Source: JAFCUW01 sp049898325
GTDB lineage: Bacteria > Pseudomonadota > Gammaproteobacteria > Burkholderiales > Burkholderiaceae_D
Assembly (NCBI RefSeq): GCF_049898325.1
Contig: NZ_JAFCXL010000020.1
Span: forward strand, 35,665 to 99,664
Length of the DNA: 64,000 nucleotides
Direction: 5' to 3'
Each line of letters begins with the position of its first letter. Positions within the stretch are counted from its first letter, which is position 1. This document shows positions 51,403 through 59,060 of this stretch, piece after piece. The position numbers and the translations under genes are program-made. Below the pieces are notes generated by a model, which saw only the letters and a program-made list of their open reading frames with translations, ran no database searches and was not told the origin of the DNA.

Positions 51403-52125
51403 TCAGCCCAGGTACTGGCCGCCGTTGACGTCGAACGTGGCCCCCGTGATGAAGCCGGCCTCCGGGGCGGCGAGGAAAGCCACCATGCGCGCCACATCCT
51501 CGGGCACGCCCAGGCGCCCCACCGGGATGCCCGCCACAATGGTCTGCAAGCGCTCCGGGCGCAGTTCCGCCAGCATGGCCGTGTCGCAGTAGCCGGGCGC
51601 GATGGCGTTGACGGTGATGCCATGGCGGGCATTTTCCAGCGCGAGCGAACGGGTGAAGCCGAGGATGCCTGCCTTGGCCGCCGCATAATTGGTCTGGCCC
51701 ACCTGTCCCTTGCGGCCGTTGACGGAACTGATATTGATGATGCGTCCGTAGCCCCGTTCGCGCATGCCGCCGATCAGCGGCCGGGTCATGTTGAACATCG
51801 AGCCCAGGTTGGTGCGCAGCACGTCCTCCCACTGGGCCGCGCTCATCTTGTGAAACATGGCGTCGGCGGTGATGCCGGCGTTGTTGACCAGCACCGTGAC
51901 GGGGCCCAGCGCCTCTTGTACGGTGGCCACGCCCTGCTCGCAGGCGCCGGCATCGGCCACGTCCCACGGAAACACGGCGATGCCCAGGCTGTGGCGCGCC
52001 TGCTCGGCCGCCTGCGCGTCGTGGTGGTAGGTGGCGGCCACCCGGCAGCCCGCCGCACGCAGGGCGGCGCTGATGGCCGCGCCCAGCCCCCGGGTGCCAC
52101 CTGTCACCAGCGCGATCTGTTCCAT
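51403..52125 (-). CDS. phbB: Acetoacetyl-CoA reductase (PhbB)
   Basis: This is a 240-aa SDR with the PhbB signature sequence: TGGTRGLGAAI cofactor motif, FPWDVADAGACEQGVATVQEALGPVTVLVNNAGITADAMFHKM, the active-site stretch INISSVNGRKGQVGQTNYAAAKAGILGFTRSLALE and GYCDTAMLAELRPE. It reduces acetoacetyl-CoA to (R)-3-hydroxybutyryl-CoA for polyhydroxybutyrate. Neither phbA nor phbC is adjacent. AAGGAGG five bases before the ATG gives strong initiation. In related bacteria phbB copies occur in low-oxygen stress clusters, which fits the neighbourhood. Confidence 0.92.
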   Translation of the reverse strand: MEQIALVTGGTRGLGAAISAALRAAGCRVAATYHHDAQAAEQARHSLGIAVFPWDVADAGACEQGVATVQEALGPVTVLVNNAGITADAMFHKMSAAQWEDVLRTNLGSMFNMTRPLIGGMRERGYGRIINISSVNGRKGQVGQTNYAAAKAGILGFTRSLALENARHGITVNAIAPGYCDTAMLAELRPERLQTIVAGIPVGRLGVPEDVARMVAFLAAPEAGFITGATFDVNGGQYLG

Positions 52126-52250
52126 GTTGCCCTCCTTTTGAGAAACGGCCGCCCCAACACGCGCCTGCCGACGCTGCCGGGCCTGCTCGCGCCACCTGCG
52201 CCAATACAGACACGGTACGAGCGGGACCGCACAAGCGCGTTTGCGCTGCC

Positions 52251-52373
52251 TCAAACGCCGCGCCCGGCAGCGCTACGGTAGAACAGCCGCCTGGCGCCTT
52301 CGACGGCACCCAGGTACAGCACCACCATCGCCGCCAGCAGCAGGTAGAACGGCGCCGACGGGGCGCAAGGCTG
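52251..52373 (-). pseudogene. 3' remnant of a cation-transporting P-type ATPase
   Basis: The last 35-37 codons of a minus frame read APSAPFYLLLAAMVVLYLGAVEGARRLFYRS. That is the final membrane helix and RRxFYRR-type tail of P-type cation ATPases, which usually end with a helix of the form fYxxLxxxVxxYLxxVexxKrxFyrr. Nothing of the rest of the ATPase is visible: the frame runs into the DksA-like gene upstream. It looks like a gene tail left by a deletion. Confidence rests on a short pattern only. Confidence 0.45.
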
Positions 52374-52389
52374 GCGCGCCCCCGCCCCC

Positions 52390-52770
52390 TCAGGCGGCTT
52401 GGCCCGCACAGGACAAGCAGGTGGCCGCCGCCGGCGCCACCCGCAAGCGTTCGATGCCGATCGGCGCGCCGCAGTCGACGCACAGGCCGCCCACCCCGAA
52501 CTCGATGCGCCTGAGCGCGGCGTCGATGGCGCGCAGTTCGTCGACGGCGCTGCCCAGCGTGGCGATCTGCGTGGCAGTGAACATTGCATCGACGTCGCCC
52601 TCGTCCGCACCGTCGGGCTGCCCGCCCCCGCCCCGGTGAGGACGGCCGCCCTGACCGTCCTGTCCGGCCCCGTCGGCAAGCCGGGCCCGCAGCGCAAGGA
52701 GCGCGCTGAGGCGCAAGGTGCGCAACTTGTCTTCGATCTCGTCCAGGTCCGACGATGTCAGTTTGCGCAT
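52390..52770 (-). CDS. TraR/DksA-family zinc-finger protein
   Basis: This is a 126-aa protein. The N-terminal part (KLTSSDLDEIEDKLRTLRLSALLALRARLADG) is a coiled helix, a Gly-rich segment follows, then TLGSAVDELRAIDAALRRIEFGVGGLCVDCGAPIGIERLRVAPAAATCLSCAGQAA. The four cysteines (CVDC...CLSC) form the DksA/TraR zinc finger that reaches into the RNA polymerase secondary channel. The acidic tip of true DksA is not evident, so function may be distinct. GGGAGG precedes the ATG. Confidence 0.88.
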   Translation of the reverse strand: MRKLTSSDLDEIEDKLRTLRLSALLALRARLADGAGQDGQGGRPHRGGGGQPDGADEGDVDAMFTATQIATLGSAVDELRAIDAALRRIEFGVGGLCVDCGAPIGIERLRVAPAAATCLSCAGQAA

Positions 52771-52803
52771 GGTGCCTCCCGTGCGTGGGCCCCAGCGGGC
52801 CGG

Positions 52804-53247
52804 CTACTGGATGGCCAGCGGCTTGGCGCTGCCGCCGGCTTTCTTGGGCAGGTTGAGCTCGAGCACGCCGTCGTGGAATTCGGCCCTCGCCTGGCTGTCG
52901 TCCACCGCCTGCGGCAGGGTGAAGCTGCGGTAGTACTGGCCCCACGCGCGCTCGGTGCAGATGGCGCCGGCGGCTTCCTGCTCGTTGCGCGACTCGGTGG
53001 CGGCGGAGATGGAGACCTGCGCGCCATCGATATTGACCTTGATGTCGTCCTTCTTGACCCCCGGCAGATCGGCCATGACCTTGTAGCCCTGGTCGGTCTC
53101 CGTCACGTCGATGCGCACGCGGGGCGCGACGTCGGCGCGCAGCAGCGATGGCATGCGCATATCGGAAAAGAAATCGTCGAACTCCCGGAAGGGATCGGCA
53201 CGCAGCATGCGGGCAAAGGGATCGAAGCGGGTCAGTGAAAGTGCCAT
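52804..53247 (-). CDS. Small heat shock protein Hsp20
   Basis: This is a 147-aa alpha-crystallin-domain chaperone: FREFDDFFSDMRMPSLL, then RIDVTETDQGYKVMADLPGVKKDDIKVNIDGAQVSISAATESRNE, FTLPQAVDDSQARAEFHDGVLELNLPKKAGG, and a short C-terminal IXI-like tail (PLAIQ). It prevents aggregation of unfolded proteins. TGGAG is seven bases before the ATG. The upstream gap holds two FNR/ANR-like boxes and no clear sigma32 promoter, hinting that it is turned on by low oxygen rather than heat alone. Confidence 0.9.
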   Translation of the reverse strand: MALSLTRFDPFARMLRADPFREFDDFFSDMRMPSLLRADVAPRVRIDVTETDQGYKVMADLPGVKKDDIKVNIDGAQVSISAATESRNEQEAAGAICTERAWGQYYRSFTLPQAVDDSQARAEFHDGVLELNLPKKAGGSAKPLAIQ

Positions 53248-53615
53248 GATGAATCTCCAAGAAGATTACAGAAGAGTCTGCCCAAGATCAACGCCGGCAT
53301 CACAATCATCCTATCGACTCGCCCCTTTACCCATATGAGCTGGATCAAGGAGGCGCCGCCGCAGGAATCGATGCCTTGCTGGGCCAGAAATTTCCCTCGA
53401 TGAATAAATTTCAAGCCTCCACGTTGCGATTTGCGCTACATCAAACTTTACAAATAGACATGTGATGAACTGGCGATGCCGGTGCCAGCGCCGCCGGTGG
53501 GCCAGACACTGCCATCCGCGGCGCAGCCCTTCCCGACCGGGAACGGCGCGAAAGAAGTTCCCCTGTCGAAGGCGGGCCGCATGCGCGCCCACGGCGGCCC
53601 ACAGAAAGGCAAGCA
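53248..53615. other. 368-bp intergenic region with FNR/ANR-like sites
   Basis: The gap separates hsp20 (minus) from the desaturase remnant (plus). It holds no gene. Two 14-bp sites of the TTGAT-N4-ATCAA type with one perfect half are seen: ATGAGCTGGATCAA at 53335-53348 and TTGCGCTACATCAA at 53431-53444. Both right halves are perfect ATCAA. CTTGAAA, a sigma32-type -35, occurs on the minus strand at 53409-53415 without a matching -10. Confidence 0.55.
53431..53444. promoter_or_regulatory. FNR/ANR-like box upstream of hsp20
   Basis: TTGCG-CTAC-ATCAA matches the FNR/ANR consensus TTGAT-N4-ATCAA in 8 of 10 positions with the right half perfect. It is 184 bp from the hsp20 start and 172 bp from the desaturase start, so it could serve either side. 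A weaker site is at 53335-53348. Confidence 0.4.
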
Positions 53616-53995
53616 ATGGCGGCACAGCAAGTACATACGGGCGTCAGTCCCGCCTTGCGCCGTTTTGCGCCCGACGTCAGCCTGTTGCGCCTGCAACCAT
53701 GGCGGGCGCTGGCGGCGCTGGCGGCGGACTGGGGCCTGATCGCCCTGGCGCTGGCCGCGGCGATGCGCTGGCCCCATCCCGCCGTGTTCGTGCTGGCGGC
53801 GATCCTGATCGCGCGTACCCAGCTGGCGCTGGCGGTACTCGTGCACGCCAGCGCCCATCACAGCCTGCTGCCGGCGCCGGCGTTCAACGACGCCGTCGCG
53901 CAGGCCTGCGCCGCCGGGCCGCTCGGCTTGTCGCTGGCGAGCTACCGGGCGCGCCACCTGCGCCAGCACCGGGCGCCGCTGCGCGGAGACGACGG
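53616..53995 (+). pseudogene. 5' part of a fatty acid desaturase, truncated
   Basis: The frame from ATG 53616 (AAAGG before it) reads like the start of a membrane fatty acid desaturase: RLQPWRALAALAADWGLIALALAAAMRWPHPAVFVLAAILIARTQLALAVLVHASAHHSLLPAPAFNDAVAQACAAGPLGLSLASYRARHLRQHRAP. His box 1 is HASAHH and His box 2 begins HLRQHR. Similarity stops at about residue 125. The third His box and the last helices are missing, and the frame continues antisense to a truncated minus-strand gene. It cannot be active. Confidence 0.65.
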
Positions 53996-54029
53996 CGTCG
54001 CGCTGGCCCGCGGCAGCGTCAACGGTGCC

Positions 54030-54217
54030 GGATTGTCAGGCGTGGCCGATTTGATCCAGGACCAGCGCACCTCCAGTGTTGCCGCCTCCCACTTGCACGG
54101 AAATTTGCACACGGTTTTCTTGAGCTGGCGCGCTACGGCCGGGTCATTGCGCGCCGCGTCGGGCGAGCGCAGGCCGCTTTCCTGCGCCTCCCCGCCGCCA
54201 AAAATTTTCTTGATCAT
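54030..54217 (-). pseudogene. 5' part of a T6SS-cluster gene, truncated
   Basis: From ATG 54217, 9 bases after the stop of the LytM-like gene, a frame encodes MIKKIFGGGEAQESGLRSPDAARNDPAVARQLKKTVCKFPCKWEAATLEVRWSWIKSATPDNP. This is a plausible real protein start (charged, two Cys, Trp-rich) in the same operon as vgrG. After about 60 codons the frame turns into Pro/Ser/Arg-rich noise antisense to the desaturase. I do not recognise the family; it may be an effector or adaptor. The 3' end was lost where it meets the desaturase stub. Confidence 0.45.
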
Positions 54218-54226
54218 GGCCGAGTC

Positions 54227-55390
54227 TCATTTACAGTCGGTGGCGGCGCTGTCGTCGTCCACCAGCAGCCATCCCTTCCAGTGTGGGAAGTCTGCATCGC
54301 TGAACTTTCGCACATTGTCCGCATTCAGATTGAGCCAACCCTCGCCGCCGTCATATTTTATTTTGCGCCAGTGGGGTGCGTTGGCCGGGTTCAAGGGTGT
54401 GCTCGGTGGCGCAGTGATGCGGCCGTAGCGCAACAGTTGTAAAACCGCACCAACGGTCGGAATCTCGGGGTATTCCTGCGGATGGGCCTTTTGAGCGCTC
54501 TCCCATGTCGCGACGATGCGGGCCGCAGTTTTCGAAAGCGTCGATTCATCACCAGTGTCGGCCACAGTAGCAAGCTCGCTGCCGTCCTGGCGATAAGTTG
54601 TCGTACCCAGGCCACCCGGGGCACTACCCAGCCATCGATCGCTCCGCACGCCGACGATTATCTCAGCGGTGGTGGTCGATGCCGCAGCCTGCGCTTGCGT
54701 GGGGGGCAAGGGTGACGATGGCTTGGACCGCGGCGGCTGCACGTGCCCATCCGACCGAAAATGCGCTGGCTCATTGGCGTAGACGGGCACGCCGGCCGGA
54801 ATGACGAAGTAAATTTCGCCGAAGACGAGGTCGGCGCGCCCATCGGCATTTGTCGACAGAGGGCCACCTGTGCGCCCGACCAGCTTTCGGAGGTTGGCAT
54901 CGTCGCAGCAAATTTCGAAATGAAAACGGTCTTTTTCAGTGTAAATGCGGCCGGCAAACCCGATCGGATCCCTGCGGCGGACAGTGGCCCCGGCGGAAAG
55001 TTTCTCGTTCAAGCCGGTAAGATGGTGATAGACAGAATAGTACGTAAAACTTCCGCTGTCGCCCTGGCAGATCTGCATGCGATGCTCAAGAACGATGCAA
55101 GCATCGCTGGTGTAGCCGTCGAAATAATTGAGTGGATGGTCTTGCTCCGAGGGCGATGCAACGGTGACCTGACGCACGAAGACCACCTTGCCGTCGGCGA
55201 CCGCGCAAATCTCCGCCGCTCTGGTGCCGTTACGCGGCGCGCTAAGGTGCAGGCCGCCATGCCACTCGAACTCGTGGCTGAGCGGATAGGCACCGCGGCC
55301 CGGGGCGTCGCCTATCATGCAACGATCGATCCATTCGTCCTCGTGCTCGTTTTCGTTGCGAGGCAATAAGATCGGCGGACTGATGATCAT
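54227..55390 (-). CDS. LytM/M23-like protein of the vgrG operon
   Basis: This is a 387-aa protein downstream of vgrG, with no signal peptide. The N-terminal half resembles an M23/LytM fold: GLHLSAPRNGTRAAEICAVADGKVVFVRQV, YYSVYHHLTGL, RRRDPIGFAG, FHFEICCDD. The usual Zn-binding HxxxD near the start is not seen as such (HGGLHL instead) and HxH is HFE, so catalytic activity is doubtful. A Pro-rich linker (about 225-245) leads to a C-terminal region of unknown type (VGVRSDRWLGSAPGGLGTTTYR, HWRKIKYDGGEGWLNLN). It is probably a T6SS cargo or accessory protein. The ATG at 55390 is preferred to a TTG at 55399. Confidence 0.75.
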   Translation of the reverse strand: MIISPPILLPRNENEHEDEWIDRCMIGDAPGRGAYPLSHEFEWHGGLHLSAPRNGTRAAEICAVADGKVVFVRQVTVASPSEQDHPLNYFDGYTSDACIVLEHRMQICQGDSGSFTYYSVYHHLTGLNEKLSAGATVRRRDPIGFAGRIYTEKDRFHFEICCDDANLRKLVGRTGGPLSTNADGRADLVFGEIYFVIPAGVPVYANEPAHFRSDGHVQPPRSKPSSPLPPTQAQAAASTTTAEIIVGVRSDRWLGSAPGGLGTTTYRQDGSELATVADTGDESTLSKTAARIVATWESAQKAHPQEYPEIPTVGAVLQLLRYGRITAPPSTPLNPANAPHWRKIKYDGGEGWLNLNADNVRKFSDADFPHWKGWLLVDDDSAATDCK

Positions 55391-55432
55391 ATGGAGCAAT
55401 TCTTGAAAGAATGATAGAACAGGCGTCTTCGA

Positions 55433-56059
55433 TCAGCAGGAAACCGGCCGCTGCCTTTTTCTTTCAGTTTTTTTCATGGTTTTTATGTCGCATATTTCTA
55501 GTTCGGCCGGCATGTTCCTGGCGCCCACGAAGTGGTGCTCAGCAGCATGGAAGGTATGTTTGCCGTTGGTGCCGAACTCAATCCCGCCGGCGCTAAACTT
55601 GCCGTAACTGCCACCGCCATTGATGACCAGCTCTTCCTTGGCGGTGATGGTGATGCAATTGGCGTTCTGCGTGATGTTCAGTTTCGCCAGCATGTGCAGA
55701 TTGTGCGACAGCGCCCTGATGTCGATGTCGCCCGCTGCCGCCACCAGTTTCATGCCCGCCTTGTAGACCAACAGACGGAAGGTGTTGCCGATTGTTGCGA
55801 ACAGGCTCTCGCCGTTGACGATCGACAGGCTCTCGCCTGTGGTGATCGCCGTGTGTTCGTCACTGGCGAAATGCATCGATCGGCCGCTGCTCGCTTCGAT
55901 GCCGCCCTGGCTGGCCAGAAGAAGGTGGGGCTTGGACAGTTCTGGAAATTGAGCGCCCTGTCCCTTGATCTCCTCATTCTGCCCCTTGATCGCGTCGGCC
56001 ACCGCACTTTGCATTTTTTGTTCCTGCACGCCATAGTCCTGCGCCAGATCGGCGTGGGC
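55433..56059 (-). pseudogene. Severed DUF2345 C-terminal segment of vgrG
   Basis: This is the continuation of the vgrG frame after an in-frame amber codon. It encodes the linker AHADLAQDYGVQEQKMQSAVADAIKGQNEEIKGQG, then the DUF2345 domain (KPHLLLASQGGIEASSG, DEHTAITTGESLSIVNGES, ITITAKEELVINGGGSYGKF, HTFHAAEHHFVGARNMP) that extends the beta-helical spike. An internal GTG at 56029 could restart translation, but no strong ribosome binding site is seen. The frame is intact otherwise. Confidence 0.8.
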
Positions 56060-57898
56060 CTAGTGTTGCTCGCGGGCCGCCAGGAGACGCCTGACAGTTT
56101 CCCCCATGTCCTTGATGTGCGAAGCGGCACCCAGGCGCGCCTCGGTAGTAATCAGTAGCCCCTTCGCCGCGCGTACCACGCCCCAGGCGTCGCTGCGCAG
56201 CTCGAAGCCCTCGCCGCGCTCATCCTTGCGGCCGGCATTGTCCTCGATGCGGGCAATGCGGCCCAGCGACAGCTGGCTGCACCCGTGGTCGCTCTTGAGC
56301 TGAGCCTGGATGCCGCCCTTGGTGTCGTCGAGCACCAGGTGATTACTCCGTCCACCGCCGCCCAGCTCGCGGCTGCGCAGGCCCGACAGCGCGCCCTGCC
56401 CCGGCAGCTGCCACGGCGGCATGTTGGCGCTGTTGTAGACCACCCCGGTGACGATGGGATGGTCGACGTTACCGCCCACGTACTGCACCATCACCTCCTG
56501 GCCGGCGCGGGGCAGGCCAATCTGGCCGAACTGTCCACCGGCGACCGGAATGGCCACGCGCACCCACTGCGAGCTGGCCTCGTCGTACTGGCCCATGCGG
56601 TCCCAGTGGAACTGCAGTTTGATGCGGCCGAGGCTGTCCGTGTGGATCTGCTGGCCGGCGGGCCCCACGACCAGCGCCGTCTGCACGCCGGGGTCAACGC
56701 AGCGCTCGCTGTTATGGCCGCGGCCTGGCCGCCAGCGCACGCTCTGGCGCACGCACATCATGTCGTTGGTATAGATGGAGCTGGCGCCGGGGCCGGCCTG
56801 GTAATTGTTGCTGGCGTGATGGTCGATCGCGACGATCACATAGTCGCGTGCAGCGATGGCCATCCGCGGCGGCTCGCTGCTGAAGTGACCGACCAGCCGA
56901 AAACTGCGGCCGGCCTGGGCGTTACAGTCGTTGCCGGCCGCGTGGAAGAATTGCTTCATGCTGTCGAGTTCTTGCATGCGTCGCGCTGCCAGCGCCTCGC
57001 CGTCGGCATGATCGCTGTAGGCATAAGCTCCGGTGTCGGCAAACCGTTCGTAGGAATACACTTCACCCTGGCGGTTGGCGGAATAGCCCAGCGCGCGCTG
57101 CGGACGTGGCGCCTTGTAATCGAAGCTGGTCAAGGTGAGCGAACCGCTGCCGATCTGGCGCGCCGGCTGCCATTGTTTGATTCCATCGCCTTCGCCGGCG
57201 CCCGATTCGCTTCGGAAGGCCATCTCGCCGACTGCATCATCGTCGGCGCCCTTTTCGATGTCGATCCATGGTGCGAATGCCGTGTTGTCGGCAAGCCACA
57301 AGGTATGGCCGTCGGCACGGTGCTCGTACCAGTAGTGCAGGCCCAAGGCTTCCCAACGCCGGTGCAGGTGGTTGTAGTCGGTTTCGTTGTACTGGTTGGC
57401 GCAGCTGAGCTTCGGGTCGGGATCATCGATCCGGGTCTTGAGGTCGCGCTCCGGGTACAGCTCGAACGTCGCCTCGGTCAGCTCGATCACGCTTTTATTT
57501 TGGAACGACACGCAGTCCTGGCGCAGCTTGGTGAACGCCAGCCACGGCCCCAGCACCATCTGGTAGAAGGCGAAGCCGCCGTCAGTCCTGATCAGGCGGA
57601 ATTCGGCGACGTAGCCGTTGAAATAGCGTAGCGAACCATCGGCGCGCACCAGTGAAACGGTCGCCATCTTGGCCATCATCGATTTGAGGGGGATGAAAGC
57701 ATTGTCCGAGAGCAGCTCAAGGTCGATATGGAAGTCGCGCGAGAGCTCCTCGCGCGTGTCCATTGTGTTGACCAGCAGGACACCTTTTTCCGGGCCGTCG
57801 CCGAACGGGAAGTTCAGCCGCAACAGCCGGTTCAACTGCGAGGTGGTGCCGAAACACGACAGGGCGGCGATGTCGGCCGCCGCTTCGCTCAAATTCAT
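56060..57898 (-). CDS. vgrG: Type VI secretion spike protein VgrG, truncated by an amber stop
   Basis: The frame gives 612 residues before TAG. It has the gp44/gp27-like base (about 1-400: LLRLNFPFGDGPEKGVLLVNTMDTREELSRDFHIDLELLSDN, FYQMVLGPWLAFTKLRQDCVSFQNKSVIELTEATFE) and the OB/gp5 domain (IHTDSLGRIKLQFHWDRMGQYDEASSQWVRVAIPVAGGQFGQIGLPRAGQEVMVQYVGGNVDHPIVTGVVYN). The T6_Vgr spike start follows (GQGALSGLRSRELGGGGRSNHLVLDDTKG). Beyond the stop the same frame carries DUF2345 to 55433, so the ancestral protein was about 821 aa. AAGGA precedes the ATG by six bases. Confidence 0.9.
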   Translation of the reverse strand: MNLSEAAADIAALSCFGTTSQLNRLLRLNFPFGDGPEKGVLLVNTMDTREELSRDFHIDLELLSDNAFIPLKSMMAKMATVSLVRADGSLRYFNGYVAEFRLIRTDGGFAFYQMVLGPWLAFTKLRQDCVSFQNKSVIELTEATFELYPERDLKTRIDDPDPKLSCANQYNETDYNHLHRRWEALGLHYWYEHRADGHTLWLADNTAFAPWIDIEKGADDDAVGEMAFRSESGAGEGDGIKQWQPARQIGSGSLTLTSFDYKAPRPQRALGYSANRQGEVYSYERFADTGAYAYSDHADGEALAARRMQELDSMKQFFHAAGNDCNAQAGRSFRLVGHFSSEPPRMAIAARDYVIVAIDHHASNNYQAGPGASSIYTNDMMCVRQSVRWRPGRGHNSERCVDPGVQTALVVGPAGQQIHTDSLGRIKLQFHWDRMGQYDEASSQWVRVAIPVAGGQFGQIGLPRAGQEVMVQYVGGNVDHPIVTGVVYNSANMPPWQLPGQGALSGLRSRELGGGGRSNHLVLDDTKGGIQAQLKSDHGCSQLSLGRIARIEDNAGRKDERGEGFELRSDAWGVVRAAKGLLITTEARLGAASHIKDMGETVRRLLAAREQH

Positions 57899-57950
57899 AA
57901 GTAATCCTTCGTCGACGATTGTTCTGACCTTGCTACAAGGCGGGCAGGTT

Positions 57951-59060
57951 TCAGGAGACCAGGCACAAGGCGCTCCCTGCCGGGGGCCGGGCGACGTGCA
58001 TCTTGAACAGGTAGCGCGCATCGGCGTTGGCCGGCGAGCCGGGGACGCTGGCAAGGAAACTGCCCCACCCGAGCCGGTCCGGCGCCGGCTTGTTGGCGCT
58101 CAGCACTGCGGGGCGCACGCATTCGGGTTTGAGCAGCAATCGCACCTCGCAGTCCAGGTTGGACATGCCGAAGCGCTGCAGCATGCGCTTGACGCCCCTG
58201 GCGATGGCACCATGAGGCAGACAGCGATCGCGCTCTGCCGCATCGAGCGGGCCGATATTGAGCCGGATGCGCAGGTCGCAACGCCAGATCCGCTTACCCA
58301 ATGCGGCACCATGGCCCAACAACGGCCCGCGATCGCCCAGGATGGTTTGCTGGTCTGTACCAATATTGTCCCAGCAGCCGACGAATTGCTCGAGTTCGAC
58401 CGGCACGCCGAAATGGTCGCTGAGCGCGTCGGCAACGGCGAATGCGGACACGGGCCGCGTACGAAAGGCGGCGGCAAAGTACGCTTCCACATCATCCTCG
58501 CTGCTTGCGTGGTGACGTGCGCTCGCCTCCTTGAAGCCGCCCAGTTGGGTGAGCATCCCGCGCAGCGGATCGACGCCGTGTGTGTCGACACTCGTTTCCA
58601 TCCGGTACTTGCCCCAAGCTTCGAAGAACAGGCCCACCATGCGGTTCGACAGGATGTCGAGGAAAGCGCGCGCGCTGCCGTCCTTGGTGTCTAGCTGCTG
58701 GGCTGCGATGCGCTCGGAATAATGAAATGGGAGGCTGCCGCTGGTGCCGAGCAGGCCGATGAACGCCGGCGTGAGCGCAATCTGACCGGGCACACCCGGC
58801 GCGACCTGATTGCCGTGTTCGGCCGAATCGGCCGCACCGGTCAGCTCGGCTTTCAGCGCCTCGATTTCGCTGGCGGGAAAGCCGAGCGAAACGCTGTTTT
58901 GAAACCGCAACACGTGCTTGAAGGCGTCATCGTACGTCACGCCCTGCGCGCGCAGCCACAGCAGCAGGAGCCGCAGCGCCTGGCGAAATTGGTACTGGGC
59001 CGGTTCGTCGAACAGGTGGTCGATCACACCAGCTGCTGGTAGCCGTTCCTTGGCTTGCAT
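57951..59060 (-). CDS. tssG: Type VI secretion baseplate protein TssG
   Basis: This is a 369-aa baseplate wedge component (VasB/ImpH). Family features: LFDEPAQYQFRQALRLLLLWL at the start, FQNSVSLGFPASEIEAL, the motif LTPAFIGLLGTSGSLPFHYSERIAAQ, FLDILSNRMVGLFFEAWGKYRMET and the C-terminal RLGWGSFLASVPG. It overlaps tssF by 37 bases. TssE-TssF-TssG together form the T6SS wedge. Confidence 0.95.
   Translation of the reverse strand: MQAKERLPAAGVIDHLFDEPAQYQFRQALRLLLLWLRAQGVTYDDAFKHVLRFQNSVSLGFPASEIEALKAELTGAADSAEHGNQVAPGVPGQIALTPAFIGLLGTSGSLPFHYSERIAAQQLDTKDGSARAFLDILSNRMVGLFFEAWGKYRMETSVDTHGVDPLRGMLTQLGGFKEASARHHASSEDDVEAYFAAAFRTRPVSAFAVADALSDHFGVPVELEQFVGCWDNIGTDQQTILGDRGPLLGHGAALGKRIWRCDLRIRLNIGPLDAAERDRCLPHGAIARGVKRMLQRFGMSNLDCEVRLLLKPECVRPAVLSANKPAPDRLGWGSFLASVPGSPANADARYLFKMHVARPPAGSALCLVS

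Noticed and set aside
53409..53415. Sigma32 promoter for hsp20
   Set aside because: A CTTGAAA -35 exists on the minus strand, but no CCCCAT-type -10 follows at 12-16 bp.
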